Origin: Dryas octopetala
Lineage: Eukaryota > Streptophyta > Magnoliopsida > Rosales > Rosaceae
DNA: 64,000 bases
Direction of reading: 5' to 3'
Assembly: GCA_963921425.1 (NCBI GenBank)
Contig: OY992834.1
Span: 14,634,164-14,698,163, forward strand
In this document: positions 1-11,360 of the stretch, one piece after another
Position numbering within the stretch: the first letter of the stretch is position 1
How the letters are laid out: every line of letters starts with the position of its first letter
The notes under the pieces: generated by a model
What the model saw: only the letters and a program-made list of their open reading frames with translations
Database searches by the model: none
What the model was told of the DNA's origin: nothing
Translations under genes and position numbers: made by a program

Positions 1-707
1 GGAAGAAAATATGAGCTCTTATGGGTTTTGTTTCAACTCTATATTGGCGTATACAATTATCCAAGCCATCTGATAATCTCCTTGCTAATGAATCTGGAAA
101 CAGAGTTACAATAATGGAGTTTTCTTTCTGATACTGGGTTATCATAAAATTGAATTTGGGTAAACAACGTTGTTTTAATTTTGGCTTTTATTACCATCTG
201 AGCTAACATTAGATTAAATAGGTGGACTAATCATAACAATTGGATACACCAGCCACATGGTGTATCAGTACTATCCAATAATTTCTCCAATAGATATGAA
301 CGAGAATATTTACTTCATAATCTCATTGCTTCGTTTTTCTTTAATTCACAATTACTTATTGAAAGTTTTTTTTTTTTTTTGCTGGTACTTATTGAATGTT
401 GTTTAACTATTTGATTATAATAATAAGAATTTAATTTCTTGTATTCTCATAATTCCATGACATACTAGATGATTTCAAATTTCTGATTAGTTTTTGTTTT
501 TTAAAATAATCCTCCAATAAAGATTTAAAAGAGAGACGATTTATTAAACAATATTATGATGTGAGATCGATTCAGATTCGGTTTTTTATTTTTTTAAAAA
601 GAAGACGTGCTCTACTCCATCTCTCTTTATATATCATTGTATTTGTACCATGACATTTTGTTTATATATAGGAACTATACGGATTAACTTGAGGCTTTCG
701 ATCTACA
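1..707. other. Intergenic AT-rich DNA, no gene seen
   Basis: No open frame with recognisable protein similarity on either strand. It contains only homopolymer runs, such as a T-tract near 367-380, and AT-rich sequence. Confidence 0.6.
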
Positions 708-903
708 GCAACAATATTGATAAGGTAATCTACATATTTAATTGGTTTTTAGAGAATAGGGATGCCTCTTTTGACAACACAACTTAATCCTAAGTTGACT
801 TGCGCAACAATATTGATAAGGCAATTTACATATTTAATTGGTTTTTAGAGAATGGGGATGACTCTTTTGACAACACAACTTAATCCTAAGTTGACTTGCG
901 CAA
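708..903. repeat. 96-bp tandem duplication, two copies
   Basis: The segment starting at 708 (gcaacaatattgataagg) is repeated directly at 804 with the same order of landmarks, including the block ending ttgacttgcgcaa. The copies differ by a few substitutions. The reading frame across the second copy (852-1076) shows no protein similarity, and I treat it as chance. Confidence 0.85.
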
Positions 904-1486
904 TTGCCATTGAATCTCATATAACTTTAAGTTTTAGTGCCTCTCCTTTGTCTGCTTTGAGCATTATTCTGACCACAATGTTCACATACATCACGTTTCT
1001 TAGCAACTTTTTAATAACCAGCAAAAGGAAGAACTTGTTCGTAGGCCTATGCGTATCAAGGTTTCATAGCTACTAGCTAGCCATTTGATTAACAATTATG
1101 TTTTTTTTTTTTTTTTTTTTGGGAGACCCTGAAAATTTTGAGGCCACAAAAACCCACTAAACTCACCTACCCAAATATATTCCTAGCTACTCAAATCAAC
1201 CGATATCTCTGATATAGTGATATGTTTGGTGGGGCTTTGTCCTCTTTCTTGAAATGTACGCTTAGGATGACAAATGGCAGTCCTACTCATACACAACTGT
1301 ACAACACACTTCTCTACTTTGCGTGGGTGACCATTTACAGAGCTACATCAGCTAGCTTGCATGCACTTTGCCTACTTTCAAATTTCAATCATAGCATTAT
1401 GGGTGTAGCTATCATGCATGCATCATAATCTTAGCAAAACAGCATGGGCACCTAATTTATGTTTAGAACAAATAACACTCTTGATA

Positions 1487-1806
1487 TAGTTTCAATCATT
1501 TTTCGCTTCCGTTCTGCAGTTAATTTTGACAATTTTAATTTTAGACTTAGCATTTAAGTCTAAAATGTTAAATTTATTTATTTTGAAGATGGAAATTCGA
1601 TGTGGCACACAATAATTTGACTCATGTATGAATATTTTGAACATTTTTGTTTTAAATAGACAGAGTTAACCTACGTGTCACATTAGATTTATGTGGTCAA
1701 GATAGACGAGGTTAATATTCTAAACTTGATTACGAGTTATGAAAGTATATGACTAAAATTGTCAAAATTAAAACTACAAGACGAAAATAAAAAATAATTG
1801 AAACTA
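1487..1806. mobile_element. MITE with ~60-bp terminal inverted repeats
   Basis: The left arm, from tagtttcaatcatttttcgc through taattttgacaattttaatt, is the reverse complement of the right arm ending at 1806 (aattgaaacta), with scattered mismatches. The roughly 200 bp between them is non-coding. I could not identify a convincing target duplication, so the superfamily is open. Confidence 0.7.
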
Positions 1807-1920
1807 CAAAAACCAAAATTGCAATTTAGCCTTAAGTTTATAGTTATTGACTTAATAATTTTAGGCTCACCAAATTTATTTATCTAGTTTATCAAATGAT
1901 AAGTTTGTATATATGTATTA

Positions 1921-2206
1921 GAAGTGGCGAAGCCATGAATTTTTAATAAGGGAGGCACTTAAGACAATTCAAGCTAATTTTTATCTTGTTATAAAGTTCC
2001 TCATTATGTGGTTGCTTCTCTATTTTTTTAACTTGTTACATTAATAATCTAATAATCTTTCATACTATAACATATGCAACTGATCAAATTAACAAAACAT
2101 ATTCAATTAACTATGATATATATATGCAGCTAAAACATTTACGAAAACACTATAAGAATTGGAACTAAGTCTATATACTACCTACATAATTTAGACTCAG
2201 CCACTG
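1921..2206. mobile_element. Possible short-TIR MITE (agtggcgaagcc...)
   Basis: The segment opens with agtggcgaagcc and closes with a partly matching inverted copy (gactcagccact). This arrangement resembles small non-autonomous plant elements. No target duplication was found and the inverted repeats are imperfect, so this is tentative. Confidence 0.35.
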
Positions 2207-2229
2207 ATCAGGGTAACAGAGATCGGGAG

Positions 2230-3469
2230 ATTTGAAACCTAACATAAAGAGGGGGGAATAGAGATACTTGAAAATTTGAGAATAATTTTGTAATTTTCGT
2301 TATCAAATAATTAAATATATCTATTTTTGTTAAAAACACCATTTCGAAGGGGTTGAGAGGACGAACGAGTTCCTTTTGGGCTTGTTGTGGCTTTGCTTCT
2401 GCATGTAACTTATTCGTTAGAAACAAATGAGACTTAATTAAAATGAGTCAAAATATTTAATTACAAATGAAAAATTAGTTCTGTCAAATCATTTAGTGAG
2501 TAAATGAGTCATTCATGGTAGTCCATAATAAAGCTAGCTTAATTATCAACAGAGTTTAGATTCGTATAGGTTAGAATCCAAAATTCCAAATGAACAATTT
2601 TGAGTTGGACATCGCACATTTGCGTACAATAATGATTAGGAGATGCGACTAAATATATGTAATGCACATGCATGCTTTGTGCACTGATTAATTCGGAGGA
2701 TGCAAAATAGGAAGTGGAAGACCATTAATGAAGCCCGCAAGTGGCAAGAACAAACAAAAGACTGGGCCATGAAGCACAAGCTGAGTCACTGGCCAAATTA
2801 AGGTGTAATCATGTGGATGCCAATTAAGACCCCATATGGCCAAATTAAGCGAATTTTGTTGTTGATGTTACCAATGAATTTTAGCATTTAAGCAGTCTAA
2901 ACTTAGTTCTTTTATTTTTTTTGGTCTTAAACTTAGTTTTTACAATTAGATTTAGATATGTTTTGATTTAATTGAAATGTCCATCTATATTTCAATCCTC
3001 AATGTCTTCCTCAATTTGGTTAATTATTATTAGCTACGATATAATTCAAAAAATTGATATATAACGGTAACATCACGTAATATACTAATGTATTAATGTA
3101 TTATCATGAGTCCTTTTTAATTATAACACATGCATTAATATCGCTCGTGAAAAAACCTTAAACACATAAATGTTAAAATAACCGCTTCCATTAACTCTTT
3201 AAATGTCTATCAGCTTTTGTCCTTAACTACAAAATAAGACGTTTTAAAGTTTAAGCCAAGTGCAGGATGCATGGTCTTACCACCATCAGTTTTGTCTCTT
3301 GAGTTGAGGAAGTCGCTATCCTCTCCCACCTTTTCTATGAACACTTTCAAGCACTCTAAACGATTATGTCGAACACACAATTGTGCAAAACTATTTCTCC
3401 AGTACTATTCGGAATCTCTTTATTGGACTGAGTAAGAATATTCATACCAAATACAAAGTTTCCTCATGG
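2230..3469. other. Intergenic region, no gene seen
   Basis: AT-rich sequence with short open frames only. Nothing with recognisable protein similarity, RNA fold or transposon terminus was found here. Confidence 0.5.
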
Positions 3470-4442
3470 CTAATGCTCTTTTTTACAATGTTCAGAATGC
3501 ATTTTAACACATGTCTCAATGTCTCTATGGATTTCACAATTTTTAAGGTATTTGTTCGTATGATTAATCGTCTGGGCATAACGACAAGTCACACAAGGCC
3601 TAACACCATGCTGTTTGGGCCTAGACCCAAAAGACTAAGCCCTTCCTAGGCTCCTAGCCCATGATCTACTAGGCTCCGGCCTCCTAGGCCACGACCTTCT
3701 AGGCTCCGGCCCCCTGGGCCCCGGCCTCTTAGGCTCCGGCCTCCCAAGCTCAAGCCTCCTGGGCCCCCGACCCGTGTCAACTCACTCGGATCCTCGAGAC
3801 CGGTGACACGTGGCGCTCGTACAGTGCAAGTCACTACAAAGGACACGTGTCGTCACCGGATTGGTTGACACTCTTCCAAAGGTACTATAAAAGAGGTACC
3901 TTCTTGTCACAAAAGGACGATTCAATCAATATTATACTATTCACTCACTCTGCTCTCAGATCTCTCTGAACACTGACTTGAGCGTCGGAGGAGCTTTGGC
4001 CGGCACCACACCGGTGCCCTTCCCGCTCACTTTTGTGTACTTGCGCAGGGTGCTTTGGATATCATTCTCTCCCGTTACTCACCAGTCGAACCCAGCTACC
4101 CGTTCCTGCCCCACTTCGACGTGTCATCCACTCAGTGGTAGGTCAACGGGCCTACGTGGTTCGACTCGACGTTGACTGCTTTACCATTTTTGAGCATCAA
4201 CAGTATTGAGCCGCACATTCACCCTTTTTTGCTACTTTATTGAGATATCGTTTAAGTTTAACCTTCCTTACGAAACCAAGAACTCCATCAACTGAAGAGT
4301 GTGGAAGGAGATCATGAGGGCGAAACGAAGGAGAAGGAGAGACAGAGAGAGTGGGAGTATCTCGTGCTTGCACTACAAGTTGGATGAGACTCATCCATCC
4401 CAATACTATTACCACAAGGAATCTCAAATGGACTTTTTCCAT
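3470..4442 (-). pseudogene. Small secreted Cys-rich peptide gene split by a solo LTR
   Basis: The minus-strand frame starts at the ATG at 4442. It begins with a clear signal peptide (basic start, hydrophobic stretch around residues 7-24, probable cleavage after VVQA), then a Ser/Pro-rich segment and a basic segment with GFVRKVKLKRYLNK. At about residue 80 the frame runs into the solo LTR and meets a stop three bases beyond the target duplication. On the far side of the LTR, starting exactly after the other duplication copy (3548-3552), the same phase stays open for 25 codons to a TAG at 3470-3472 and contributes three more cysteines. Without the insertion this would be one frame of about 105 codons with four closely spaced C-terminal cysteines (gaps of 7, 8 and 7). 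I do not recognise the family. As it stands, the allele encodes only a truncated product with an altered last residue. Confidence 0.65.
3553..4202 (+). mobile_element. Solo LTR (Ty3/gypsy-type) with 5-bp target duplication
   Basis: A 650-bp element beginning TGTT and ending AACA is flanked on both sides by the direct repeat gtatt (3548-3552 and 4203-4207). It contains a promoter-like tataaaagagg near 3887, a GC-rich 5' part with repeated ggctccggcc motifs, and the segment gacttgagcgtcggagg followed by an accaccggtgccc-like motif that is common in plant gypsy LTRs. No primer-binding site, coding region or second LTR follows, so this is the product of LTR-LTR recombination. GC content is much higher than in flanking DNA. 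Confidence 0.88.
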
Positions 4443-4617
4443 TGCTTTTGCACTTTTGTTTTTAGAACTATTTGTTGCTTTAAAGTTAAATATATACTAT
4501 AGGGTTTTTAGCGGACGTACCCTCTCACATATTTTAATGGTTAAAGCATTTTAAAAAATGAGCTTATAAGTATTCTTAAAAAATACGGTGATTTAAATAA
4601 ATGGTGACATATATATA

Positions 4618-5368
4618 TTATAGAAAATTATAATTAAATACCAAATCTCAATAATTTTTTAGTATAGCATGAATACCATATAATTTTTCAATTGAACTAT
4701 CAAATTTAAATGTAGTTTTTTAGATTAGGTCACAAATATATTGACCCCTTTGATTTGAGTCTTTTCCATTTGACATTTTTATCCTTTGGCCCACATATAA
4801 TGAGTGTTAGTTAAAATTTATAAGGTTTTGACAATATTGCCCTTGAAACTTTTATATTATCTTGAAAATTTGCTAATGTAGTATCAACTTTACATTTAGT
4901 TGTGACTGTACGACACTCACAACTTCAAATTCAGTCACATCTAAGTTGTGAGACAGTCACAGTTAAGTTGTGACTTAATTGAATTTTTTTTAGAGAAATT
5001 ATACTACAATATAATATAAATAGAGGTCAAAACAATACTTTTACTCAAAATAATATATAGTATAATGGTGTGAGTTGTCTCTTTCAATTTATCAAGATAG
5101 TCACAGTTAGGTTATGACTGTACTGATTTTTTTTTTAAATATAATATAGTATAAATTAATTTAATATTTGTGATGTAATATTATTTTTATTTTATTATTG
5201 TAGTGGCATGTGATGTAATATATGTAAATTCTAATACCTTTTACTTTATTAATTTGTTTGACTTTTCAACTAATACCTAGTTTAAAATGTTATTTAATTT
5301 TGTTACCTAAACTAAAAAGTTATTTAAATTTAGTAGTTAAAATCAATGGACCTTATATATTAACTAAA
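4618..5368. mobile_element. Non-autonomous element, copy 1 of a two-copy family
   Basis: Starts with tagaaaattataattaaata, continues with gattaggtcacaaat near 4724 and ends with degenerate ...acctaaactaaa... blocks. The same ordered landmarks occur in direct orientation at about 13897-14483. The copy there has clearer inverted ends (taaataccaaat against atttggtaccta). The interior carries the short inverted motifs tcacagttaagttgtgac. No coding capacity. Confidence 0.6.
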
Positions 5369-5389
5369 GGAAAATGATTTTGTGTCTTA

Positions 5390-6895
5390 TTTTGATGTGG
5401 CAAAATTATTTTGCCACATTGCTATTTATATGCCACATCATATTAATATAATTAATGTTAAAAGACTATATATATTACCCAACCAAAACTAATTGTTAAA
5501 ATTATTACTTTAGTAATAACAAATCTATATTGCATCTTCTCCATAATTCAAAGTTATTAATTTCCTTCTGCAAGCATATATAACTCTCCAGTTATGTCCA
5601 ACAATGGATTCTTGATCAATAAATGTTTTTTTCTTCTTTCATATCTTTGCAACTCAACTCAAATGAATCAACAAGCAAAAGTAAACAATATTTAATCAGC
5701 AGAATCAATGTTATACGCACTAGAAGTAATTCAAGCATGTATAGTTCAATGACCCAATGGAAACTAGGAGAACCACAATTGTTCAAATTGAGCAATGGGT
5801 TTTTATTATTTATTTTTCTGCCAAATTTGGGATTTGAATGAGATCTCATCAAGTTTTAAACTCTTAAAGTTTTAATTTTTTGAGATTTCAAGTCAAAGTT
5901 GTTAAGCCCTCTATGAGTGGTTTTTTTTTTTTTTTTTATAATCTAGACCTCCGTGAGTGGTTTAGTTTGCAGGTAGATTAATTTGATTTTAATTTGTAGG
6001 GGAAGGAGATGAAGAAAGCACGTACTAAAAGAAACTCAATAAAAAATACAGAAAATTAGGCTTAAGTCCTTTTAGACAACAATTTTTACGCACAGGCCGG
6101 GGGTGTTTTAAAATTCATAAGTAAATCCTTTTCATATAGATTAAGGTCCTTTTTCTGACTCCCACATCAGAAAATTTAATACACGTCAACATTTGTAATT
6201 TAAATGATATATACACGTCAGCATTTTTAATTTAAATTATATTTTTCAGAAACCAAACAGATATTTGATATTTATCTTTACTTAATTTTGAATTAAGAAA
6301 CCAAATATATATCTTTTGGAGTTTGAATTTACAAACCACATTATTGTAGGAGTTCAAGCCCACGTGTGTTCTCAAGCCCAGATTTCCTGTTTCAAGCGTT
6401 GTCCCCATCTTGGACGTCTGTTGTTTTTCTATTTCACGCGTTGTCCTCATCTTGGACTGGTTACTTCATTCGATAATTCAAGACGGCCAGCTTCTCTGTA
6501 TTCCTCTGCAATTTTGTTCCACGGTAGCACAGTTTCTATTGCAGATTCTTAATTCTTTGTTATTCTTTAATCCAAGTTGGTGGTTCTTCTCATTCTTTCT
6601 CTTTTTGTTCAATTGTCACTTGCATTTGTTGTTATATATACCGATTATATATGTTTTAGGGATGAAATTTATGTGAAAACGAATATGAACTAGTTTATGG
6701 AAATTTACGTACTTTAATTAGGCTAGAAGTAGTTCCTCTATTCTATCTGACCATCAACTGCTTGTTTGGTACAACCCTGGTACAACCCTGGTACATGGTA
6801 TAATTTACACATAACTATATATGGATGGTGTTTATGTTCTTGTTCACACATAAGCAGTTTCTGTTTTTCATTTCTTTCACCATGAACTGTTTTTT
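5390..6895. other. Upstream region of the MULE; left terminus not located
   Basis: Contains a perfect 11-bp-arm palindrome near 5395-5419 (atgtggcaaaa tta ttttgccacat), a T-tract at about 5921-5938, and two near-identical blocks (gttgtccccatcttgga near 6399 and gttgtcctcatcttgga near 6442). A duplicated ggtacaaccct lies near 6768-6790. The MULE left end must lie in or before this interval, but no inverted repeat or 9-bp duplication could be assigned. Confidence 0.45.
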
Positions 6896-6922
6896 GTGTT
6901 TATATTGTTTTTACAGGTAACT

Positions 6923-9601
6923 ATGGATGGTGTTGTAATTGGGAAATTCGCATATAATGGCAAATCATTGTTACACCCTATAACTGCCCATACATCCTTT
7001 ATGGAACTATGTTCAGCAGTCGTCTCTCGATTTGATGAGCTAGTGATTGGGTCGTATCATCTCCAATATTCTATTAATAACCACCCACAATGTATGTTGC
7101 AGACAGACATGGATTTGAATATGCTACACATGGATGTTTTGAGCGAAAGTAAACACTCCGTCGATATACAAATAATTGAGCAACATTGTCATCGAGTTTG
7201 TGGCAATAATGGAAATAGTATAGATACGCAATCATTTGCTGCTGAAGGCCAAGTGCACAATGATGGGGATAATTTTTTAGCTAAGTACGCAACTCCTATC
7301 ACAAAAATGTACCTATCAGACCCTTGGAAAAGCTACATAGAACATGTTGACCAGAAATTCGAAGGTGGGGTTGTAGAATTCAGACAAAAATTAGTGAAGT
7401 ATGCCATCGAAAAAGGGTTTGTATTCAAATACATTAAGAATGACGGCGAAAGGGTCACTGCGGAATGCAGTAAGAAGACTTCAGAAGGATGCCAATGGCG
7501 TGTGCATGCATCTGTATGTCTTACGAATAAGTACTTTTATATTAGAACGTTGGATAACGAGCACACTTGCCAAGGTCGGGTGCGTGCCCAGAAGAGTATC
7601 ATGATGACTTCAAAGATCATCTCTTCCATTTTGGTTGACCAGGTAAGAACCAAACCATTACTAAAACCCATTGAAATTGTTAAGGACTTTAAAAGAAATT
7701 ATGGTATGGATATTGCGTACCACCAAGCATGGTATGGTAACGAGTTGGCTAAGAATGTAGTGCTTGGTGATGATAGTTTACAATACCAGCAGCTGATATG
7801 GTATGTTGATTGTTTGAACAACACCAATCTTGGTTCTCATTGTATTCTAGAGTGTGATCAACGTACATCCCGCTTTAAGCGGTTGTTCATTGCATATGGT
7901 GCTTGTATTGATGGCTTTCGATATTGTCGGCCACTATTGTTTTTGGATGGTACATTTGTCAAGAATAAATACAAAGGCACTTTGCTTGCTGCCACCGGGA
8001 AAAATGCAAACCAAGGTTAGTGCTCACTTGTTTCCATTTCAGGATCAAATTTATGCGTCACTCAAATTACGTATAGTTATTATTCTATTTTAACATGTAG
8101 GTTTTTACCCCCTAGCATTTGCCATGGTAGATATTGAGAATGAGGCTAATTGGACATGGTTTTTGGAGAATTTGTACCACTGTTTATCCCCACAAGAACG
8201 CACTATAACTTTTATTTCGGACCGTAATAAGGGGCTATTGGAATCTGTTGGCAAGGTTTTTAAAGGCCACCATCATGCCTTTTGCTTACAACACTTGAAA
8301 GAAAATCTAAAGCTGAAGCTACCCGGTCATGCTACTAAATTCCGAGATTATATGCTTCATTTGCTCAACAATTGTGCGTATGCGTCAACCCCAGAGATAT
8401 TCGAGTCTAATTATGCACTTTTGTGGAATAATGGTGGTGATAAAACAAAAGAATTTTTAAATGCTTTACCAAAAGAAAATTGGTCCAATGCCTTTTTCAA
8501 GGGATCCAGGTATGCATTAATTATGTCAATTCGTAGTATTTTGCTTGGGGTGTTAACTAATCACTTTTGTTATATGAAAGGCATTGGTCATTGGACATTT
8601 GTTATTTAATTGATTTGTTTCATTCTGTATGGTATGGATATTGCGTACAAAAATTGAAGTTTTATACACCCTGTGATGGTTAATTTCCATTAGTATTGAT
8701 TTGTTTCATTCTGTGAATTTTTAATAATCTTCAGTCAATCCACAAACTTTTGATCAAATGTCTCAAACTATCTTAGCATTTTTTTTCACTACCTTCTTTG
8801 CTGTCATGCCATTGGGTCCACTATTGGTACATGAAAATATATATAATACAATAATCAACAACTTATTGTGTCAGTGTGTGATAATTATTGATATTTTCCT
8901 AACTTGCTTAGCCTACATAAATGGTGAAATTTCATTCATATTTTGACCATGATTTTTCTAGATATGAAGAAATGTGGTCCAACGTCGCCGAGTCGTTCAA
9001 CAACTGGATTAACTATGAAAGAATGTTACCAATATACCAATTGGTTGATGGTATAAGAGTGAAGATGATGAAAATGATTGCAGACCGACATCACACATCT
9101 AAAAAATGGAATGGTTTATTGTGTCCTGATATTGAGGATATGGTGGACAAGCTGATACAAGCTGGGAGGCATTGGGACATAAGCCGCTCTGAAGAAAGTG
9201 TCTTTGAAGTGCACAGTGATGCTACTGTGATGGTTAATTTACAAACCAAAGAATGTTCATGTCACAAGTGGCAGATCAATAATTTCCCTTGCGCCCATAC
9301 ATTTGCTGCAGCCATAAAGAACAATGACAACCCATATGAGTATGTTGATGACTACTTCAGTGTGAAGAATTACGTCCTTACGTATTCATTTCCCATTTCA
9401 CCCATCCCAGATATAGACAAACCATGTACCATCACCCCTGAAGAACCATTGCTCCTACCTCCTTCCACACGAAAGCAAGCCGGTAGGCCAAGGAACAAGA
9501 GGAAAAAATCACCAGTGGAGGAAGATAAGCGGCCGATCAAGTGTAGCCGTTGTGGAAAATTAGGCCACCATAATAGGAAAACATGCCCATCTGTACTCTA
9601 A
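6923..9601 (+). CDS. MuDR/MULE transposase, three exons, intact
   Basis: Exons 6923-8015, 8101-8509 and 8962-9601 join in frame to 713 codons with GT-AG introns. The N-terminal third has a MuDR-type DNA-binding region, with the conserved pattern VKYAIEKGFVFKYIKND and CQWRVHAS (about residues 150-195). The catalytic core shows LFLDGTF (first Asp), then across the first splice QGFYPLAFAMVDIENE, then FISDRNKGL (second Asp) and the HHAFCLQHL Cys/His motif. A downstream Glu lies in NVAESFNNW. A SWIM zinc finger follows (CSCHKWQINNFPCAHTFAA), and a CCHC zinc knuckle (CSRCGKLGHHNRKTC) closes the protein. The ATG at 6923 is chosen because the upstream in-frame ATG at 6896 lies in what looks like intron sequence ending ttttacag. 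No stop or frameshift interrupts the frame, so the gene may be functional. The protein would act in the nucleus on MULE ends. Confidence 0.9.
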
Positions 9602-9856
9602 ATGCTTATGTTGTTCCTTCAATTATTTTCCATTTCCTTGCACATTTATAAATTGCATTTGTCCATTTGCCTTCAAATTGTAGTAATTTTCATAAACCTT
9701 ATGCTTTATACAAGCATATTTCTTCCACCAATTTGCGAATATGCAAAGTGTTATGGTTTCTTTTCGGGGTTTAGTATTTATGATTAAGCTTTTAAATGTA
9801 GAAATAAAACACATTACCTAACGTGGAATTAATGCTTTTAATTACAATTGAAGAAG

Positions 9857-10135
9857 CACTCCTATAACTCTATATGGTTGGGTACATTTACAATCACAAT
9901 TGGTACCCTTATTAAATGAGTTGGTACATTGTCGGTACAATTAACAGTGGTAAAGGTATATAGTGGGGGGGGGGGGGGGAAACAGTGTTAAGGGTACATG
10001 ATTTACGGTGAAAAAGTTCGCGGTTTCAGGGTTTAGGGTCTATGGTTTGCATGGAATTAAACACATGCATGTACATTACGAGTTTATGTGTCTCGGTACA
10101 TTTAAAATCACATTTGGTACATGTGGAATATAACG
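9857..10135. repeat. Left copy of direct repeat flanking the telomere-like array
   Basis: Order of landmarks: ataactctatatggt, acaatcacaattggtaccc, aaatgagttggtacatt, a poly-G run, aacagtgttaagggta, ggtttgcatg, and gtacattacg. The same order recurs at about 11117-11360. The two copies bracket the TTTAGGG block. Confidence 0.75.
9965..9979 (+). repeat. Uninterrupted run of 15 G
   Basis: A pure 15-nt G homopolymer follows tagt. In the right-hand copy of the flanking repeat the corresponding place has cagcc and an A-run instead. Long G runs are rare and are prone to quadruplex formation and to length error in assembly. Confidence 0.9.
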
Positions 10136-10400
10136 GTTTAAGAATAAAGGAAATTTACATGGTTTTAGAACAATGAATAGGGTAAAGGGTTAAGGGTTTA
10201 GGGTTTCGTCTCGGGGTTTATTATTTAGGGTTTAGAATTTTAAAATCGGTACATTTGGTACATGTGGAATATAACGGTTTATAAATAAAGGAAACACTGA
10301 TGGTTTTAGAACAATGTATAAGGTAAAGGGTTTTGGTACATGTGGAATATAAAGGTTTTAATAATAAAGGAAACACTGATGGTTTTAGAATAACGTATAC
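10116..10400. repeat. Three copies of a ggtacatgtggaatata unit
   Basis: The unit ggtacatgtggaatata...ggaaa...ggttttagaa starts at 10116, 10257 and 10335. It interleaves with the first TTTAGGG motifs. Confidence 0.8.
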
Positions 10401-10960
10401 GGTAAAGGGTTTAGGGTTTAGGGTTTAGGGTATAGGGTTTAGGGTATAGGATTTTTAGGGTTTAGGGTTTAGGGTTTACATGGGGTTTGGGGTTTAGGGT
10501 TTAGGGTTTAGGGTTTAGGGTTTAGGGTTTAGGGTTTACATGGGGTTTAGGGTTTCGTCTCGGGGTTTAGGGTTTAGGGTTTAGGGTTTAGGGTTTAGGG
10601 ATTTGGGTATAGGGTTTAGGGTTTAGGGTTTTAGGGTTTCGGGTTTAGGATTTCGTCTCGGGGTTTAGTATTTAGGGTTTAGGGTTTAGGGTTTAGGGTT
10701 TCGTCTCTGGGTTTAGGGTTTAGGGTTTAGGGTTTAGGGATTTGGGTATAGGGTTTAGGGTTTAGGGTTTATGGTTTTAGGGTTTCGGGTTTAGGATTTC
10801 GTCTCGGGGTTTAGTATTTAGGGTTTAGGGGTATAGGGTTTAGGTTAAAGAGTTTAGGTTTTTTTGGTTTAGGGTTTAGGGTTTTAGGGTTTATGGTTTA
10901 GGGTTTAGTGTTTTAGGGTTTAGGGTTTAGGGTTTATGGTATAAGGATTACAGTTTAGAG
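10190..10960 (+). repeat. Interstitial telomere-like array (TTTAGGG)n with higher-order units
   Basis: Roughly 40 copies of TTTAGGG, the plant telomere repeat, lie on the + strand, densest at 10404-10960. They are interrupted by variants (tatagggt, tttcggg) and by the inserts tttcgtctcgggg and ttacatgggg. A longer unit is repeated at about 10598-10690 and 10737-10830: a block ending atttgggtataggg, then tttcgggtttagga, then tttcgtctcgggg. The degenerate units and unique flanks on both sides show it is internal, not a chromosome end. Confidence 0.92.
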
Positions 10961-10968
10961 TTTATGGT

Positions 10969-11188
10969 CTATAACTCTACTTGGTCGAGTACATTTACAA
11001 TCACAATTAGTACCCTAACTAAATGGGTTGGTACATTTTCGGTCATACAACTCTACATGGTCACATTTACAATCACAATTGGTACCCTAATTAAATGAGT
11101 TGGTACATTTTCGGTCATACAACTCTACATGGTCACATTTACAATCACAATTGGTACCCTAATTAAATGAGTTGGTACATTTTAGATA
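10969..11188. repeat. ~73-bp tandem repeat, three copies
   Basis: Units start at 10969, 11044 and 11116 with aactctac...ggtc, then acatttacaatcacaatt, then aaatgagttggtacatt. One further copy lies on the other side of the telomere-like array near 9862. Confidence 0.85.
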
Positions 11189-11360
11189 CAATTAATAGTG
11201 TTGAGGATATATAGCAGCCAAAAAAAAAACAGTGTTAAGGGTATATGGTTTACGGTTAAGAAGTTCGCAGTTTATGGTTTGCATGAAATTAAACACATTC
11301 GTGTACATTACGGGTTTATATGTCCTGATACATTTATAACCACAATTGGTACATTTTGTG
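11117..11360. repeat. Right copy of direct repeat flanking the telomere-like array
   Basis: Matches 9857-10135 in the same orientation, including aacagtgttaagggtatatg, ggtttgcatg, gtacattacgggttta and the final cacaattggtac. A further short TTTAGGG-like patch follows at 11360-11405. Confidence 0.75.

Noticed and set aside
3646-3846. Minus-strand open frame rich in Gly/Arg/Leu (GGRSL repeats)
   Set aside because: It lies entirely within the GC-rich 5' part of the solo LTR and merely translates its ggctccggcc repeats.
8641-8961. Possible extra exon between transposase exons 2 and 3
   Set aside because: The frame joins perfectly from 8509 to 8962 (GSR-YEEMWSNVAES), so this interval is intron.
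10190-10960. A true chromosome end or telomere
   Set aside because: The TTTAGGG units are degenerate, interspersed with other motifs, and flanked on both sides by transposon genes.
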